This document shows positions 27,542-36,166 of a stretch of 64,000 bases of DNA, one piece after another. This DNA comes from GCA-2709075 sp038146865 (GTDB taxonomy: Bacteria; Pseudomonadota; Alphaproteobacteria; MPNO01; UBA2964), in NCBI GenBank assembly GCA_038146865.1, contig JAYQSL010000006.1, positions 186,001 to 250,000 of the forward strand. The letters run 5' to 3'. The translations under genes were made by a program, and so were the position numbers. The notes beneath the pieces were generated by a model. The model had not been told where the DNA came from and did no database searches. It saw nothing but the letters and a program-made list of their open reading frames with translations. Within the stretch, counting starts at the first letter, position 1. Each line of letters starts with the position of its first letter.

Positions 27542-29142
27542 TAATCTTCTTGACCTAGGTTTTGCCGCCTCTGGGCGAGTTTTTCACCAGTTTCAAAATA
27601 TCGCCCGGAAATCGCCCTCTCCGCTTCATCTTCATTCTCGCGTGTCCAAGCGCTCAGAGGATAACCGTGCCATGGTTCCTTCAGTTCCAGATCCGGTAGT
27701 CCAAGTGAATTCCATTTCTCTCGAGCCGCATCCATAAAATCTTTTCGAGGCAATGAAACAGGTGGGTAAGGGTGTTCTCGACAAGCGTTGATGAGCAATG
27801 CGGACGCACCCTCTCCGTCGGGATAAAGTCTATCTATTTCTGACAAATTAGGTGATATCGAGGGATCCAGCCGAGGCAATTTTCCACGAATGATTTCAAC
27901 GTCCCTATGCGGCTGCATGGCATAAGACAATGCCCATAGGACAGCATCCATCGAGTCTGGATTAACGTCGGAGTCAACCGCGATGAAAATTTTGCCGAGC
28001 GAGGAGTCAAAACCGGCTGCTGAATGCAATGCCTGCCAAGGCTGGCCTAGAGCAGGACGGTCCAGTTGAATTACGAAAAGCATGTTACAACTTGCCATTT
28101 CGTGACAAGCCACCTTGATAACCGAGGGAATATTGCAGTTATTTTTAAGGTGATTAAGATAAATGCCATCAAAAGCGGCCTTTCGCATGACAGTGCTCTC
28201 CGATGGCGGAAATTCGCTTATTATTCCCTGATAAATTGGCTGATTTCTCCAACTTACTGAAGTCACTTCAAGAGCCTTTTCCATCTTACGAGGTCCTAGA
28301 TACCCGCTGGCTTCTCCAAATGGCGCCTCGGGTTCGAGAAAATCAGTTCTTACTCTACCCTCTATAACAATTTCCGCATTAGCTGGTATCTGACAAGAGT
28401 TTGTCTCCGCGTCCACCACATCTATCGGAGCTCCGTTCAGCGCACCTGCGATTCCATATTCATCGACACCGTATGGGACTTTAGCAGCTGCCGATAAGAG
28501 GAGAGCAGGAGGCCCCCCAATAAAAATTGCGACATCCAGGTGTTGTCCCAAGCGGCGCGCCTTCTCCCACTGAATATGAAGATGTTGAGTGTTTACGTCT
28601 GTTGCGCAACCAATCCTATCTGGTGCTTTAATCATGCCCCGATAAATACCAAGATTGTTTGTGCCAGTTTCTGGATCACGTGTTACCCAGGTGCCCGCGG
28701 TAATAAATGGCGCGGGATCAAATCCAGGGGTTGAAATTAAATGTGGAAAACGATCCACGCCTTCGCCTAAATCAGAACCCGTAGCAATATTTTGTTTTAT
28801 TGGGGCGTCAGATGCTGAAATCTTTTTAGGGGCAAGGTGATTCCCCTGCACCTGTGCCCATTTTCCTCTTATTCCTTCCTCGTCTGTTCCAAGAGCAGCA
28901 GCATATACCGAACGCGAACAACCTAACGAACCGAGCGCAACGGTTGAATCATAGTTCCTTCCCCGTGAATCGGTAACGCTCTTAAACCAGAATGCCTTTC
29001 TTTTTTCTTCCGGAAGTCCCCTAAATTGAAGTCTGACGAGAGGAACCAGTTCTGTGTCCTTGCTTACCGTTTCTTCAACTACATATAAAAGATCACGGCG
29101 GGATAATTCATTGAGGTAGTCGCGAAGATCTGTATAGGGCAT
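27541..29142 (-). CDS. UbiD-family decarboxylase
   Basis: This is a prenylated-FMN-dependent (de)carboxylase. Visible landmarks are NLGIYRGMIK (the Asn and Arg of the cofactor site), the glutamates in AEIVIEG and PFGEASGYLGP, and SCNMLFVIQLD late on. At 533 residues it is longer than E. coli UbiD, closer to the aromatic-acid decarboxylases such as vanillate or hydroxybenzoate decarboxylase. No ubiX flavin prenyltransferase gene is adjacent, so cofactor must come from elsewhere. It is translationally linked to the S66 peptidase gene and divergent from an aromatic-decarboxylase-like amidohydrolase, supporting aromatic catabolism over ubiquinone synthesis. Confidence 0.93.
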   Translation of the reverse strand: MPYTDLRDYLNELSRRDLLYVVEETVSKDTELVPLVRLQFRGLPEEKRKAFWFKSVTDSRGRNYDSTVALGSLGCSRSVYAAALGTDEEGIRGKWAQVQGNHLAPKKISASDAPIKQNIATGSDLGEGVDRFPHLISTPGFDPAPFITAGTWVTRDPETGTNNLGIYRGMIKAPDRIGCATDVNTQHLHIQWEKARRLGQHLDVAIFIGGPPALLLSAAAKVPYGVDEYGIAGALNGAPIDVVDAETNSCQIPANAEIVIEGRVRTDFLEPEAPFGEASGYLGPRKMEKALEVTSVSWRNQPIYQGIISEFPPSESTVMRKAAFDGIYLNHLKNNCNIPSVIKVACHEMASCNMLFVIQLDRPALGQPWQALHSAAGFDSSLGKIFIAVDSDVNPDSMDAVLWALSYAMQPHRDVEIIRGKLPRLDPSISPNLSEIDRLYPDGEGASALLINACREHPYPPVSLPRKDFMDAAREKWNSLGLPDLELKEPWHGYPLSAWTRENEDEAERAISGRYFETGEKLAQRRQNLGQED

Positions 29143-29232
29143 GATAAATCCGTTATCTAAATAGCGCTTAGTAGCGCATCATAAGTTACAACAAATACCG
29201 AGCCGACAAAATCCGGCCGAGGGAGAGAGCAA

Positions 29233-30195
29233 ATGACCAGTCAGGCAGGCATTCAAATTATCGCTATTGAAGAACATTACCTTGATGAAGACGTTGACGC
29301 CAAAATTAATAAAGGCGCTGGCGGACTCGTTAAAGAGAGGCTTCTAGATGTCGGGGCCGGCAGAATTGCGGAGATGGATGCAGCCGGAATAGATGTCCAA
29401 ATCTTGTCTCATTGCCCCCCGGGAGCACAATGTTTCGAAGAAAACGAGCTTGAACGAGCTCTAGCAGTCAATGATAAGTTGAAGAATACGATCGATAACT
29501 ATCCGGATCGCTTTATGGGCTTTGCTTCCATGCCCACAAAGGTTCCCGGAGCCTGTGCAGATGAATTACAGCGATGTGTCGAGGAACTTGGATTCAAGGG
29601 CGCGCTGACCCATGGGCTAACCGATGGTGTGTTCATTGATGATGAACGTTATTGGCCGATGTTTGAGCGAGCTCAAAAACTTGATGTACCGATTTATGTC
29701 CATCCTGGTCCCCCACATCCTGCTGTAATCGAAGCCTATTATAAAGATTATGTTGAAAAATGGCCCTCTATTCTCTCAGCGGGCTGGGGGTTCACGGTGG
29801 AAACCGCTACGGCAGGTTTACGGCTTATGCTGTCAGGGATTTTCGATAAATTCCCAGATCTAAAAATTATTCTTGGACACATGGGAGAAGGACTCCCGTT
29901 CTTACTCTGGCGAGTCGATTTCAGCTTTTCGAAAGGATTCAGGCCGGATGCTCCAAATGCCCGTATCCGGGAAATTTTCACCAATAATTTCTGGGTCACG
30001 ACAAGCGGCAATTTCTCAAATCCAGCATTGCTTTGCACGATGATGGAGATGGGGATTGATAGGATTCTTTTTTCAGTAGATTGGCCCTATGTCGAAAATA
30101 AGCCGGGACCAGAATGGATGGAAGGCGTGCCGCTATCTCAAGAGGATAAGATAAAAGTTTTAAATGGAAATGCGAAAAAATTGTTACGGCTCTAA
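29233..30195 (+). CDS. Amidohydrolase-superfamily decarboxylase (gamma-resorcylate/5-carboxyvanillate decarboxylase-like)
   Basis: This is a TIM-barrel metal enzyme of the ACMSD/LigW group that decarboxylates hydroxybenzoates without oxygen. Likely metal ligands are all present: Glu13/14 in AIEEHYLDE, His157 in IYVHPGPPH, His216 in LGHMGEGLP and Asp283 in SVDWPY. The 320-residue length and the IADMDAAGID-like stretch near residue 45 (RIAEMDAAGIDVQIL) are characteristic. A GAGGGAGAG ribosome site precedes the ATG. It diverges from the UbiD gene. The exact substrate (2,6-dihydroxybenzoate, 5-carboxyvanillate or other) is open. Confidence 0.9.
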   Translation: MTSQAGIQIIAIEEHYLDEDVDAKINKGAGGLVKERLLDVGAGRIAEMDAAGIDVQILSHCPPGAQCFEENELERALAVNDKLKNTIDNYPDRFMGFASMPTKVPGACADELQRCVEELGFKGALTHGLTDGVFIDDERYWPMFERAQKLDVPIYVHPGPPHPAVIEAYYKDYVEKWPSILSAGWGFTVETATAGLRLMLSGIFDKFPDLKIILGHMGEGLPFLLWRVDFSFSKGFRPDAPNARIREIFTNNFWVTTSGNFSNPALLCTMMEMGIDRILFSVDWPYVENKPGPEWMEGVPLSQEDKIKVLNGNAKKLLRL

Positions 30196-30228
30196 TAGGA
30201 CCGTTTTAACCTTATCTTAGCAATCAAT

Positions 30229-30291
30229 CCCAGCATTCTAACCCTACTTCACAGTATAGTAAGAATGCTGGGGCTCCTTTTATTGTTTTTC
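30229..30291 (+). terminator. Rho-independent terminator
   Basis: A perfect 11-base-pair stem, CCCAGCATTCT (30229-30239) with AGAATGCTGGG (30262-30272), closes a loop that can itself pair TACT with AGTA. It is followed by a T-rich run (30278-30291). It sits 33 bases after the amidohydrolase stop on the plus strand and separates it from the convergent crotonase gene. Confidence 0.85.
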
Positions 30292-30295
30292 TTTC

Positions 30296-31129
30296 TTATA
30301 CGTCAGGTCGTTTATAATTCAGGTTCGGCCCCCCCCTTTGGCTATCCAAGTAAGATTCCACATTGTCCAAAGGATTCATTGCGTGACGCATGCGTGAACC
30401 AACTAACTGATCTAGCTGAATAGCTTGAGAAACCGTTAAATCCCGCCCCATCTGAACCGCTATCTTGGAGTGTTCTAGTGGCGCGAGATGCCGTGATCCG
30501 ATTTCCTTCGCAATGCTAATGGTTGTTTTCTCTAGATCAATCGCCGGCATACTTTGGGAAATAATACCAATGGCGTCTGCTTCGGTGCCACTAAGGTTAC
30601 GGCCGACAAGTTGAATATATGCCAATTTCTTAATTGGAATACCGCTGTGCAAAAGAGTAGAGGTCACAAGTTGACCAAAACTCCCCCTCAGGATCTCAGG
30701 CATACCAAATTGTGCATCATCAGCGGCAAAAACCATATCATGACAATTCATAATACCGAGGGCACCTCCCAGGCAGTAACCATGCACCTGAGCAATCATG
30801 ATTCTCGGAAAAGCCCGAACCGCTTCTGCCAACTGTATCGAAGGCGTCGGCCTATCCCAATCTCGTAGCCCCGCTTCATTGACGGAACGCAAGAAAGTAA
30901 GATCAAGACCAGACGAATAGTTAACCCCGTTACCTCGAGTTATTACACATTTGAGTTCAACGTCCGACCGAATTATTTCTAGGGCGTCAAGAAAAGCATT
31001 CAATAAGGCTTCGTTTAACGCATTTCTTTTTTCTGGTCGATTAAAAGTAATTCGAGCAACACCTTCGCCCTCGAGTTTATCTAGTATTAACTCTGGCCAA
31101 CTTTTTATCTCGATCCATTCCTCAGCCAT
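30296..31129 (-). CDS. Enoyl-CoA hydratase/isomerase (crotonase) family protein
   Basis: This is a crotonase-fold acyl-CoA enzyme of 277 residues. The oxyanion segments are ITFNRPEKRNALNE...YSSGLDL and HGYCLGGALGIMNCHD. A Glu is kept in MPEILRGSFGQLV, but the usual Gly-rich end of that helix (PGGG) is altered to FGQLV, so the reaction type is uncertain. The start is taken at ATG 31129, which has AGGAGA seven bases upstream; the reading from 31171 adds 14 residues. It lies downstream of the metallo-hydrolase and racemase-family genes on the same strand and may belong to their operon. Confidence 0.88.
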   Translation of the reverse strand: MAEEWIEIKSWPELILDKLEGEGVARITFNRPEKRNALNEALLNAFLDALEIIRSDVELKCVITRGNGVNYSSGLDLTFLRSVNEAGLRDWDRPTPSIQLAEAVRAFPRIMIAQVHGYCLGGALGIMNCHDMVFAADDAQFGMPEILRGSFGQLVTSTLLHSGIPIKKLAYIQLVGRNLSGTEADAIGIISQSMPAIDLEKTTISIAKEIGSRHLAPLEHSKIAVQMGRDLTVSQAIQLDQLVGSRMRHAMNPLDNVESYLDSQRGGPNLNYKRPDV

Positions 31130-31188
31130 ATTTTCTTCTCCTAGTTGGGTCAATCCAGCTATATCTAACAAATAGATTACAAAAATTT

Positions 31189-32079
31189 TCAGAAGCCGAC
31201 GCGATCAAATTCAGGGGGAGGAATAGGAAACTGAGACTGTTTCACCTGATCCCGAGTAATATCAAATTGCATCAGATCTTCACCTACTGTCAGTGGCCCG
31301 TCATAAGTTGGACGCGTAGCCGGTATTAAGTCCTCCGGTTTAGCGCCACCGAAAAGTAATAAGTGCGTGTAAACCGCAAGTTTCGGCTGCGAGAGCGAGA
31401 AGACCTTTCCAGCATCTTCGGGAATTGTATGGTTTCGACGGATACGCTCAAGATTTGATTTATCCTGCCCTTCTCCCATCCCATGGGTAACCTCGTGTAC
31501 GAGTAAATCAACGCCCTTGGAATGCTCAATCAGATTCTCATTATACGTCGTATCCCCGGAAATCACCACAGAGCAACCATCAAAATCTATTCTATAACCG
31601 TATGCTGATAGTTTTTCACCGCCGTGATCAACTTTAAATGCGGTGATAACAACGCCATCTTTTTCATAAACAGGACCTGGAACAATTTCCTTTGATCGAA
31701 GAATCACTCCATCTGGAGAGTAGCTGTGTGCTCTAACCCTAATATCTGTTGCAAAGGCGAGGGGCAGATGTTTCATCATCTGATCAGTCCCTTCTGGACC
31801 CCAGACAGATAAGGGGGTTTTTCTATTTCCCCAAGGACGACCTATCCAGCCCGTTAACCAAAGATCGACAAACCCAACTACATGATCAGAGTGATGATGG
31901 GTTAAAAACATTCCTGTGATATCACCAAAGGGTATCCCCAGCTGAAAAAGTCGCTGTAATGCACCCCGTCCCGCATCAAACAAAAATTTTTCGTTGCCTA
32001 CTTCAACCAGCGTGCAGGGACCAAATCGACTTAAAATAGGTGGTGGAGCACCCGTTCCAATCAATGTCACACGAAACAT
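31189..32079 (-). CDS. Metallo-beta-lactamase-fold hydrolase (RNase Z/arylsulfatase-like branch)
   Basis: This is an MBL-fold hydrolase with motif HxHxDH at residues 61-66 (LTHHHSDHVVGF). It also has GDTTYNENLIEHSKGVDLLVHEVTH (the Asp and downstream His region) and a late His in LAVYTHLLLFGG. The overall form is that of the RNase Z-like group, which in bacteria also includes arylsulfatases and lactone or cyclic-ester hydrolases; with aromatic-pathway neighbours a small-molecule role is likelier than tRNA processing. An AGAGAG ribosome site precedes the ATG. It lies 13 bases from the arylmalonate-decarboxylase-like gene, so co-transcription is expected. Confidence 0.9.
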   Translation of the reverse strand: MFRVTLIGTGAPPPILSRFGPCTLVEVGNEKFLFDAGRGALQRLFQLGIPFGDITGMFLTHHHSDHVVGFVDLWLTGWIGRPWGNRKTPLSVWGPEGTDQMMKHLPLAFATDIRVRAHSYSPDGVILRSKEIVPGPVYEKDGVVITAFKVDHGGEKLSAYGYRIDFDGCSVVISGDTTYNENLIEHSKGVDLLVHEVTHGMGEGQDKSNLERIRRNHTIPEDAGKVFSLSQPKLAVYTHLLLFGGAKPEDLIPATRPTYDGPLTVGEDLMQFDITRDQVKQSQFPIPPPEFDRVGF

Positions 32080-32092
32080 TTTTTACTCTCTT

Positions 32093-32812
32093 TCAATATT
32101 CTCTTAGTAATCTTCCATTTTCGTGAATTTGGTCTTTTATCCCGCAACTTCGAAGGCCTTCCCAAATAATTGCATTAAAAGAAGTAACAACCGTCACATT
32201 ATACGTCTTTTCAAGGATTTCGACTGTATCCGCCAGTGGCCAGTGCGGACAGGAATAAAGCAGGGTATCAATCTCTTGATCCTTTTCTAATAAATTTCTT
32301 CCAAGATCTAACGCGGTATTTTTGGAGATACGATTATAATCTTCAAAAGTAGCGCCAACACCTAAACATATAACTGGTTCAAACCCTGAATCCGACAACT
32401 TACTCAGCTGGGCTTTATTTCGACTATTTGACGCTGGATGAATAATTCCTACGCGGTGTGCATTTACAGCTCTAAGGGCCTTTATTTGAGCCGTGGCACT
32501 TGAAGAAACAGGAATGCCAAACTCTACAGATAAGTCATTTAAAGCCTCTTCTAAGGCTTTCTCTCCCCTAGAAAGGTTCGTAGGCGAACCACCTAAAATC
32601 ACCATGTCCGAACCAGCTCGCACAAATGTTTCCACCGTTGCACGCGCCTCTTCATGGAGATGTTTCATATTACCATCAGCGTGAGAAGAAACATGTTGAG
32701 TGAGTATCTGTAGCAACACGCCTTCTGGAACAAGTTCGTAAAACAGCTTGGGAAAAATTTCCGTAACGTAGGCAACAGAAGTGTATCCAATACGCGCTCG
32801 AGGCTCCGTCAT
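32093..32812 (-). CDS. Arylmalonate decarboxylase/maleate isomerase/Asp-Glu racemase family protein
   Basis: A two-domain racemase fold of 239 residues. In racemases and maleate isomerase two cysteines act from opposite sides. Here the first site reads VILGGSPTNLSRG, with Gly74 where Cys is expected, and the second keeps Cys188 in LLYSCPHWP. That Gly/Cys arrangement is the one known from arylmalonate decarboxylase. However, the Tyr of that enzyme is not evident and SCGG reads SCPH, so substrate identity is unproven. It is the first gene of a likely operon with the MBL-fold and crotonase genes. Confidence 0.82.
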   Translation of the reverse strand: MTEPRARIGYTSVAYVTEIFPKLFYELVPEGVLLQILTQHVSSHADGNMKHLHEEARATVETFVRAGSDMVILGGSPTNLSRGEKALEEALNDLSVEFGIPVSSSATAQIKALRAVNAHRVGIIHPASNSRNKAQLSKLSDSGFEPVICLGVGATFEDYNRISKNTALDLGRNLLEKDQEIDTLLYSCPHWPLADTVEILEKTYNVTVVTSFNAIIWEGLRSCGIKDQIHENGRLLREY

Positions 32813-32890
32813 TTTCTTCTTTTTTCCCTTAATTCAAAACTAGACCATTAAATTCAGACCCAAAACACCCCACAAAATCGTTATCGATAT

Positions 32891-33730
32891 CTATCGATCT
32901 AGTTTGTTTTTTAATTCAGCTATTTCCTCTCTTAAGGCCGAGATTTCTTGTGAAACCAACCTAGTATCGGAGTCAATAACAGTCTCAATTTTTTCCACAG
33001 TCCGGTCTTCCCGTTCTGCATGCATCGTCTGCATTGAATCAACTATGATAGCTATAAACAGATTTAATACTGTGAATGACGAGACAATAATAAAGGGAAC
33101 GAAAAATGCCCACGCCTGCGGGAATTGCTCCATCACCGGCCTAACAATACCCATAGACCAACTTTCTAAGGTCATTATTTGAAATAACGAGTACATCGAT
33201 TCACCAATTGTACCAAACCATTGTGGAAATTCTCCGCCAAATAATTTGGTTGCAATCACGGCAAAGACATAAAAGACTAACCCGAGCAACAAACCAATTG
33301 CTCCAATCCCTGGAACTGCATGCAGCAAAGCTCCAACAACCCGTCGCAGCCTTGGCACACCAGAGATAATACGAAGAACTCTCAGTACACGAAGGGCTCG
33401 TAGCACACTAAATTCTTCACTAGCCGGGGCTAGGGCAATGGCAACAACAAATAAGTCAAATAATCCCCAGGGATCACGAAAAAAGCTCAATCTGTAGACA
33501 ATGATGCGAAGAATAATCTCAACAACAAAAATCCAAAGAATTACATGATCAATCAGAATTAATTCTGTTCCAATCGCTGCCATAGCGCGGGGAGATGTCT
33601 GCAATCCCAATATTACGGCGTTAATCGCAATTAACCCAAGGATTGTATGACGAAATAGAGCGCATTCAACAAAACCGCGCAAACGGCCACGAAAGCTTGA
33701 TTCAGTTATTAATTCTGTTGTGTCAGCCAT
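32891..33730 (-). CDS. NaChBac-like voltage-gated sodium channel
   Basis: This is a single-domain six-helix ion channel that would assemble as a tetramer in the inner membrane. The S4 voltage sensor has arginines every third residue (R111, R114, R117, R120 in the LRALRVLRVLR region). The pore loop carries TLESWS (residues 187-192), the sodium-selective filter of NaChBac-type channels, followed by the S6 helix (VLNLFIAIIVDSM). The last 30 residues form a charged coiled coil, as in tetramerising NaV tails. ATG 33730 gives 279 residues; a GTG at 33751 is also in frame. It is divergent from the SOS mutasome and shares its 5' region. Such channels are common in marine bacteria. Confidence 0.92.
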   Translation of the reverse strand: MADTTELITESSFRGRLRGFVECALFRHTILGLIAINAVILGLQTSPRAMAAIGTELILIDHVILWIFVVEIILRIIVYRLSFFRDPWGLFDLFVVAIALAPASEEFSVLRALRVLRVLRIISGVPRLRRVVGALLHAVPGIGAIGLLLGLVFYVFAVIATKLFGGEFPQWFGTIGESMYSLFQIMTLESWSMGIVRPVMEQFPQAWAFFVPFIIVSSFTVLNLFIAIIVDSMQTMHAEREDRTVEKIETVIDSDTRLVSQEISALREEIAELKNKLDR

Positions 33731-33834
33731 AGCATTTCTCACAATTGACACAAATTATTAGCGCGTTTCATCGTGTTAAGGAACAGGTCCAAATATCCTT
33801 CACCGGCTTGACCACCTTAATCTATCTTTGATAA

Positions 33835-33849
33835 GAACAAAACAAGAAC
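33835..33849 (+). promoter_or_regulatory. LexA (SOS) box, alphaproteobacterial direct-repeat type
   Basis: The sequence GAAC-AAAACAA-GAAC matches the direct-repeat LexA site GAAC-N7-GAAC described for alphaproteobacteria. It ends 27 bases before the imuA start and is the only such site I noticed near these genes. Its position in the upstream region of imuA implies damage-inducible expression of the imuA-imuB-dnaE2 operon. Confidence 0.85.
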
Positions 33850-33876
33850 ATTTAAAACCTATGAGAGGTAGATTCT

Positions 33877-34668
33877 ATGATAAACAATCGCACTAACTGC
33901 CGTTCTGCGATCTCAGATCTACGTGCGCGCATCGGGCAGATAGAGCGTGGAAAAAAGAGCACTAGGTTAGAATTTATCCCCCCGTCAGTTTTAGGAACTG
34001 GGATAACAGAACTAGACTCGCATCTACCAGATGGCGGGTTAACCTTGGGTGCCCTGCACGAAATAACAATACCCACTCCTGCAGACACTGCTGCCGCAAC
34101 CAGTTTTTGTATGTCTCTTCTGTCCTCCTTACTACGGACCCGTAAAGGGATCGCACTCTGGTGTCAGAATAGCGAAATGCTTGATACGGGAGAGATCTAC
34201 CCTCCCTGCCTCATACAACATGGAATTGACCAAGATCGGTTGATTTTTCTTAGACTCAAACGTGACGACGACATTCTATGGGCGATGGAAGAAGCACTAA
34301 ACAGCCATGGGCCAGCCTGCGTTCTAGGTGAGATAGCGCACACAAATTTAACAAAGACGCGCAGACTTCAGACGGCAGCAAATGAGGCTGATTTACCAGC
34401 CATCATATTACATCCCGGATGGCAGGGGACATGGAATTCTGCCGCAGCTACAAGGTGGCGGATAAAAACCACTCAAAGCCGGCCATATGGCCTGGCTAAG
34501 ACGTTGAACGAACCAGGAAATCCTCTTTGGCAAGTCGAGCTTTATCGTTGCCGCAGGGGCACCCCCGGTATATGGAAAATGGAATTTCAAAATGAGAAGG
34601 GTAATCTCTCTCTGGCTGCCCCGGCTAGCAACGGACCGGATAACTCGTGCAGCGCCGACATTGCATAA
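33877..34668 (+). CDS. imuA: ImuA, RecA-like mutasome component
   Basis: This is the first protein of the ImuA-ImuB-DnaE2 error-prone translesion system. It is a 263-residue RecA-related protein without the full set of recombinase domains: LGTGITELDSHLPDGGLTLGALHEIT matches the family core that binds near the Walker region, and the C-terminal part (PGNPLWQVELYRCRRGTPGIW) is typical of ImuA. An AGAGG ribosome site precedes ATG 33877. It overlaps imuB by 77 bases in another frame. An SOS box lies just upstream. Loss of ImuA in Caulobacter abolishes induced mutagenesis, which is family knowledge. Confidence 0.93.
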   Translation: MINNRTNCRSAISDLRARIGQIERGKKSTRLEFIPPSVLGTGITELDSHLPDGGLTLGALHEITIPTPADTAAATSFCMSLLSSLLRTRKGIALWCQNSEMLDTGEIYPPCLIQHGIDQDRLIFLRLKRDDDILWAMEEALNSHGPACVLGEIAHTNLTKTRRLQTAANEADLPAIILHPGWQGTWNSAAATRWRIKTTQSRPYGLAKTLNEPGNPLWQVELYRCRRGTPGIWKMEFQNEKGNLSLAAPASNGPDNSCSADIA

Positions 34669-36166
34669 TAGACCTTTTGCACTAGTTACGGAGCGTCATG
34701 GCCAAGCCATCCTATTCGCGACAAACGCAATAGCAGAACAGGAAGGACTAAACCCTGGCATGAAACTAGCCGATGCACGTGCAATTTTTCCAAAATTAAC
34801 TGTTGAACCAACACAGATTCAAAAAGACAAGGCTATGCTGGAAAAAATCAGAATCTGGTGTTCTCGTTACAGCCCTTGGACTTCTAGCAGTGAGATCCAA
34901 GATGAACAAGAAAAAGAAAAAAAAGATCCAAACTTGATACTGGAAGGACCAGGTGGCGGCGGAATCTGGATAGACGCGACTGGCTGCAGTCATTTATTTG
35001 GAGGCGAAGAAATAATGCTGACTGATTTAGTCAACAAAATAAATCAGATAGGCTTTGTTTCTAAAGCTGCAATCGCAGAAACCAGGGGTGCTGCCTGGGC
35101 GTTAGCACGTTATGGCCAAAATAATCAAAAAAACTGGACTATTGCACCACTCGGAACTGCACGAGAAACCCTAGCTCCGCTACCAACTGCAGCTCTAAGA
35201 CTTTCCTATACCACCAGATTAAACCTCCAAAAAGTAGGATTACATACTATTGGTGATCTTCTGAAATTACCTCGTGCAACACTATCTGCTCGTTACGGCA
35301 CAACACTACTCAAAAGATTGGATGCTGCGATTGGAAAAGTATCTGAATCAATCTCCGCTGTGAAATATAAAGAACCACTATATGTTCGGATCTCCTTCTC
35401 CGAACCAATCGGAAATTCAGAAGATTTCCGGGCAGCTCTAGAAAAAATGTTAATCTTATTGTGCCAGAAAATGGAAAGCCAAGGTGTTGGTGCAAGAAGG
35501 TTGATTTTTACCTTGTACCGTGTTGACGGCAGCATAGAACAGCGTCTAGCTAGCGCCACTCACCCTATTCGCGACGTTATCACCTTAAAATATTTATTTA
35601 ACGACCGTATCAACGATATTGATCCCGGCTTCGGCGTAGATGCGACAACTCTATTCGCAGAAAGGACGGAGGCATTAGGCGACACCCAAGCGAAACTATC
35701 TGATGACCGGAAAAGTAATAATTTCGAACTATTAATCGACCGACTAACAAACAGATTCGGAAATGAAAAAATTTTATCGCCGAGAATTACCGAAAGTCAT
35801 ATACCGGAGCGTGCTGGTACACTTTCATCAATTACAGAGAAACACCGTAACGCTGATATAAAGCATAAAAATATAATCCGCCCAGTACGGTTACTCTATC
35901 CACCAGAAGAAGTTGAAACTATCGGCCTAGTATCCAAACTTCTCGTCGAGCCACCATCTGTTTTTCGTTGGCGTAAAGTTCTCCATAAAATAACCCTAAG
36001 CCAAGGACCAGAGCGAATTTCTCCTGAATGGTGGAGGTTAGGAAATACAGGCACACGCGATTACTTCCAGGTTGAGGACAGCAGAGGTCGACGATTGTGG
36101 ATATTCAGAGAAACTAATCAAGGAAGCAAGACCACTCGTTGGTATGTCCACGGATTATTCCCATGA
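34592..36166 (+). CDS. imuB: ImuB, catalytically inactive Y-family polymerase homologue
   Basis: This is the scaffold of the mutasome, which links DnaE2 to the sliding clamp. The N-terminal Y-family fold starts RRVISLWLPRLATDRIT, where active polymerases have an Asp-containing strand; the acidic catalytic residues are replaced, as in known ImuB proteins. The little-finger region follows (YVRISFSEPIGNSEDF), then a C-terminal tail with FRWRKVLHKITLSQGPERISPEWW and RDYFQVEDSRGRRLWIFRE, both typical. 524 residues. It starts inside imuA and its stop overlaps the dnaE2 ATG by four bases. Confidence 0.94.
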   Translation: MRRVISLWLPRLATDRITRAAPTLHNRPFALVTERHGQAILFATNAIAEQEGLNPGMKLADARAIFPKLTVEPTQIQKDKAMLEKIRIWCSRYSPWTSSSEIQDEQEKEKKDPNLILEGPGGGGIWIDATGCSHLFGGEEIMLTDLVNKINQIGFVSKAAIAETRGAAWALARYGQNNQKNWTIAPLGTARETLAPLPTAALRLSYTTRLNLQKVGLHTIGDLLKLPRATLSARYGTTLLKRLDAAIGKVSESISAVKYKEPLYVRISFSEPIGNSEDFRAALEKMLILLCQKMESQGVGARRLIFTLYRVDGSIEQRLASATHPIRDVITLKYLFNDRINDIDPGFGVDATTLFAERTEALGDTQAKLSDDRKSNNFELLIDRLTNRFGNEKILSPRITESHIPERAGTLSSITEKHRNADIKHKNIIRPVRLLYPPEEVETIGLVSKLLVEPPSVFRWRKVLHKITLSQGPERISPEWWRLGNTGTRDYFQVEDSRGRRLWIFRETNQGSKTTRWYVHGLFP

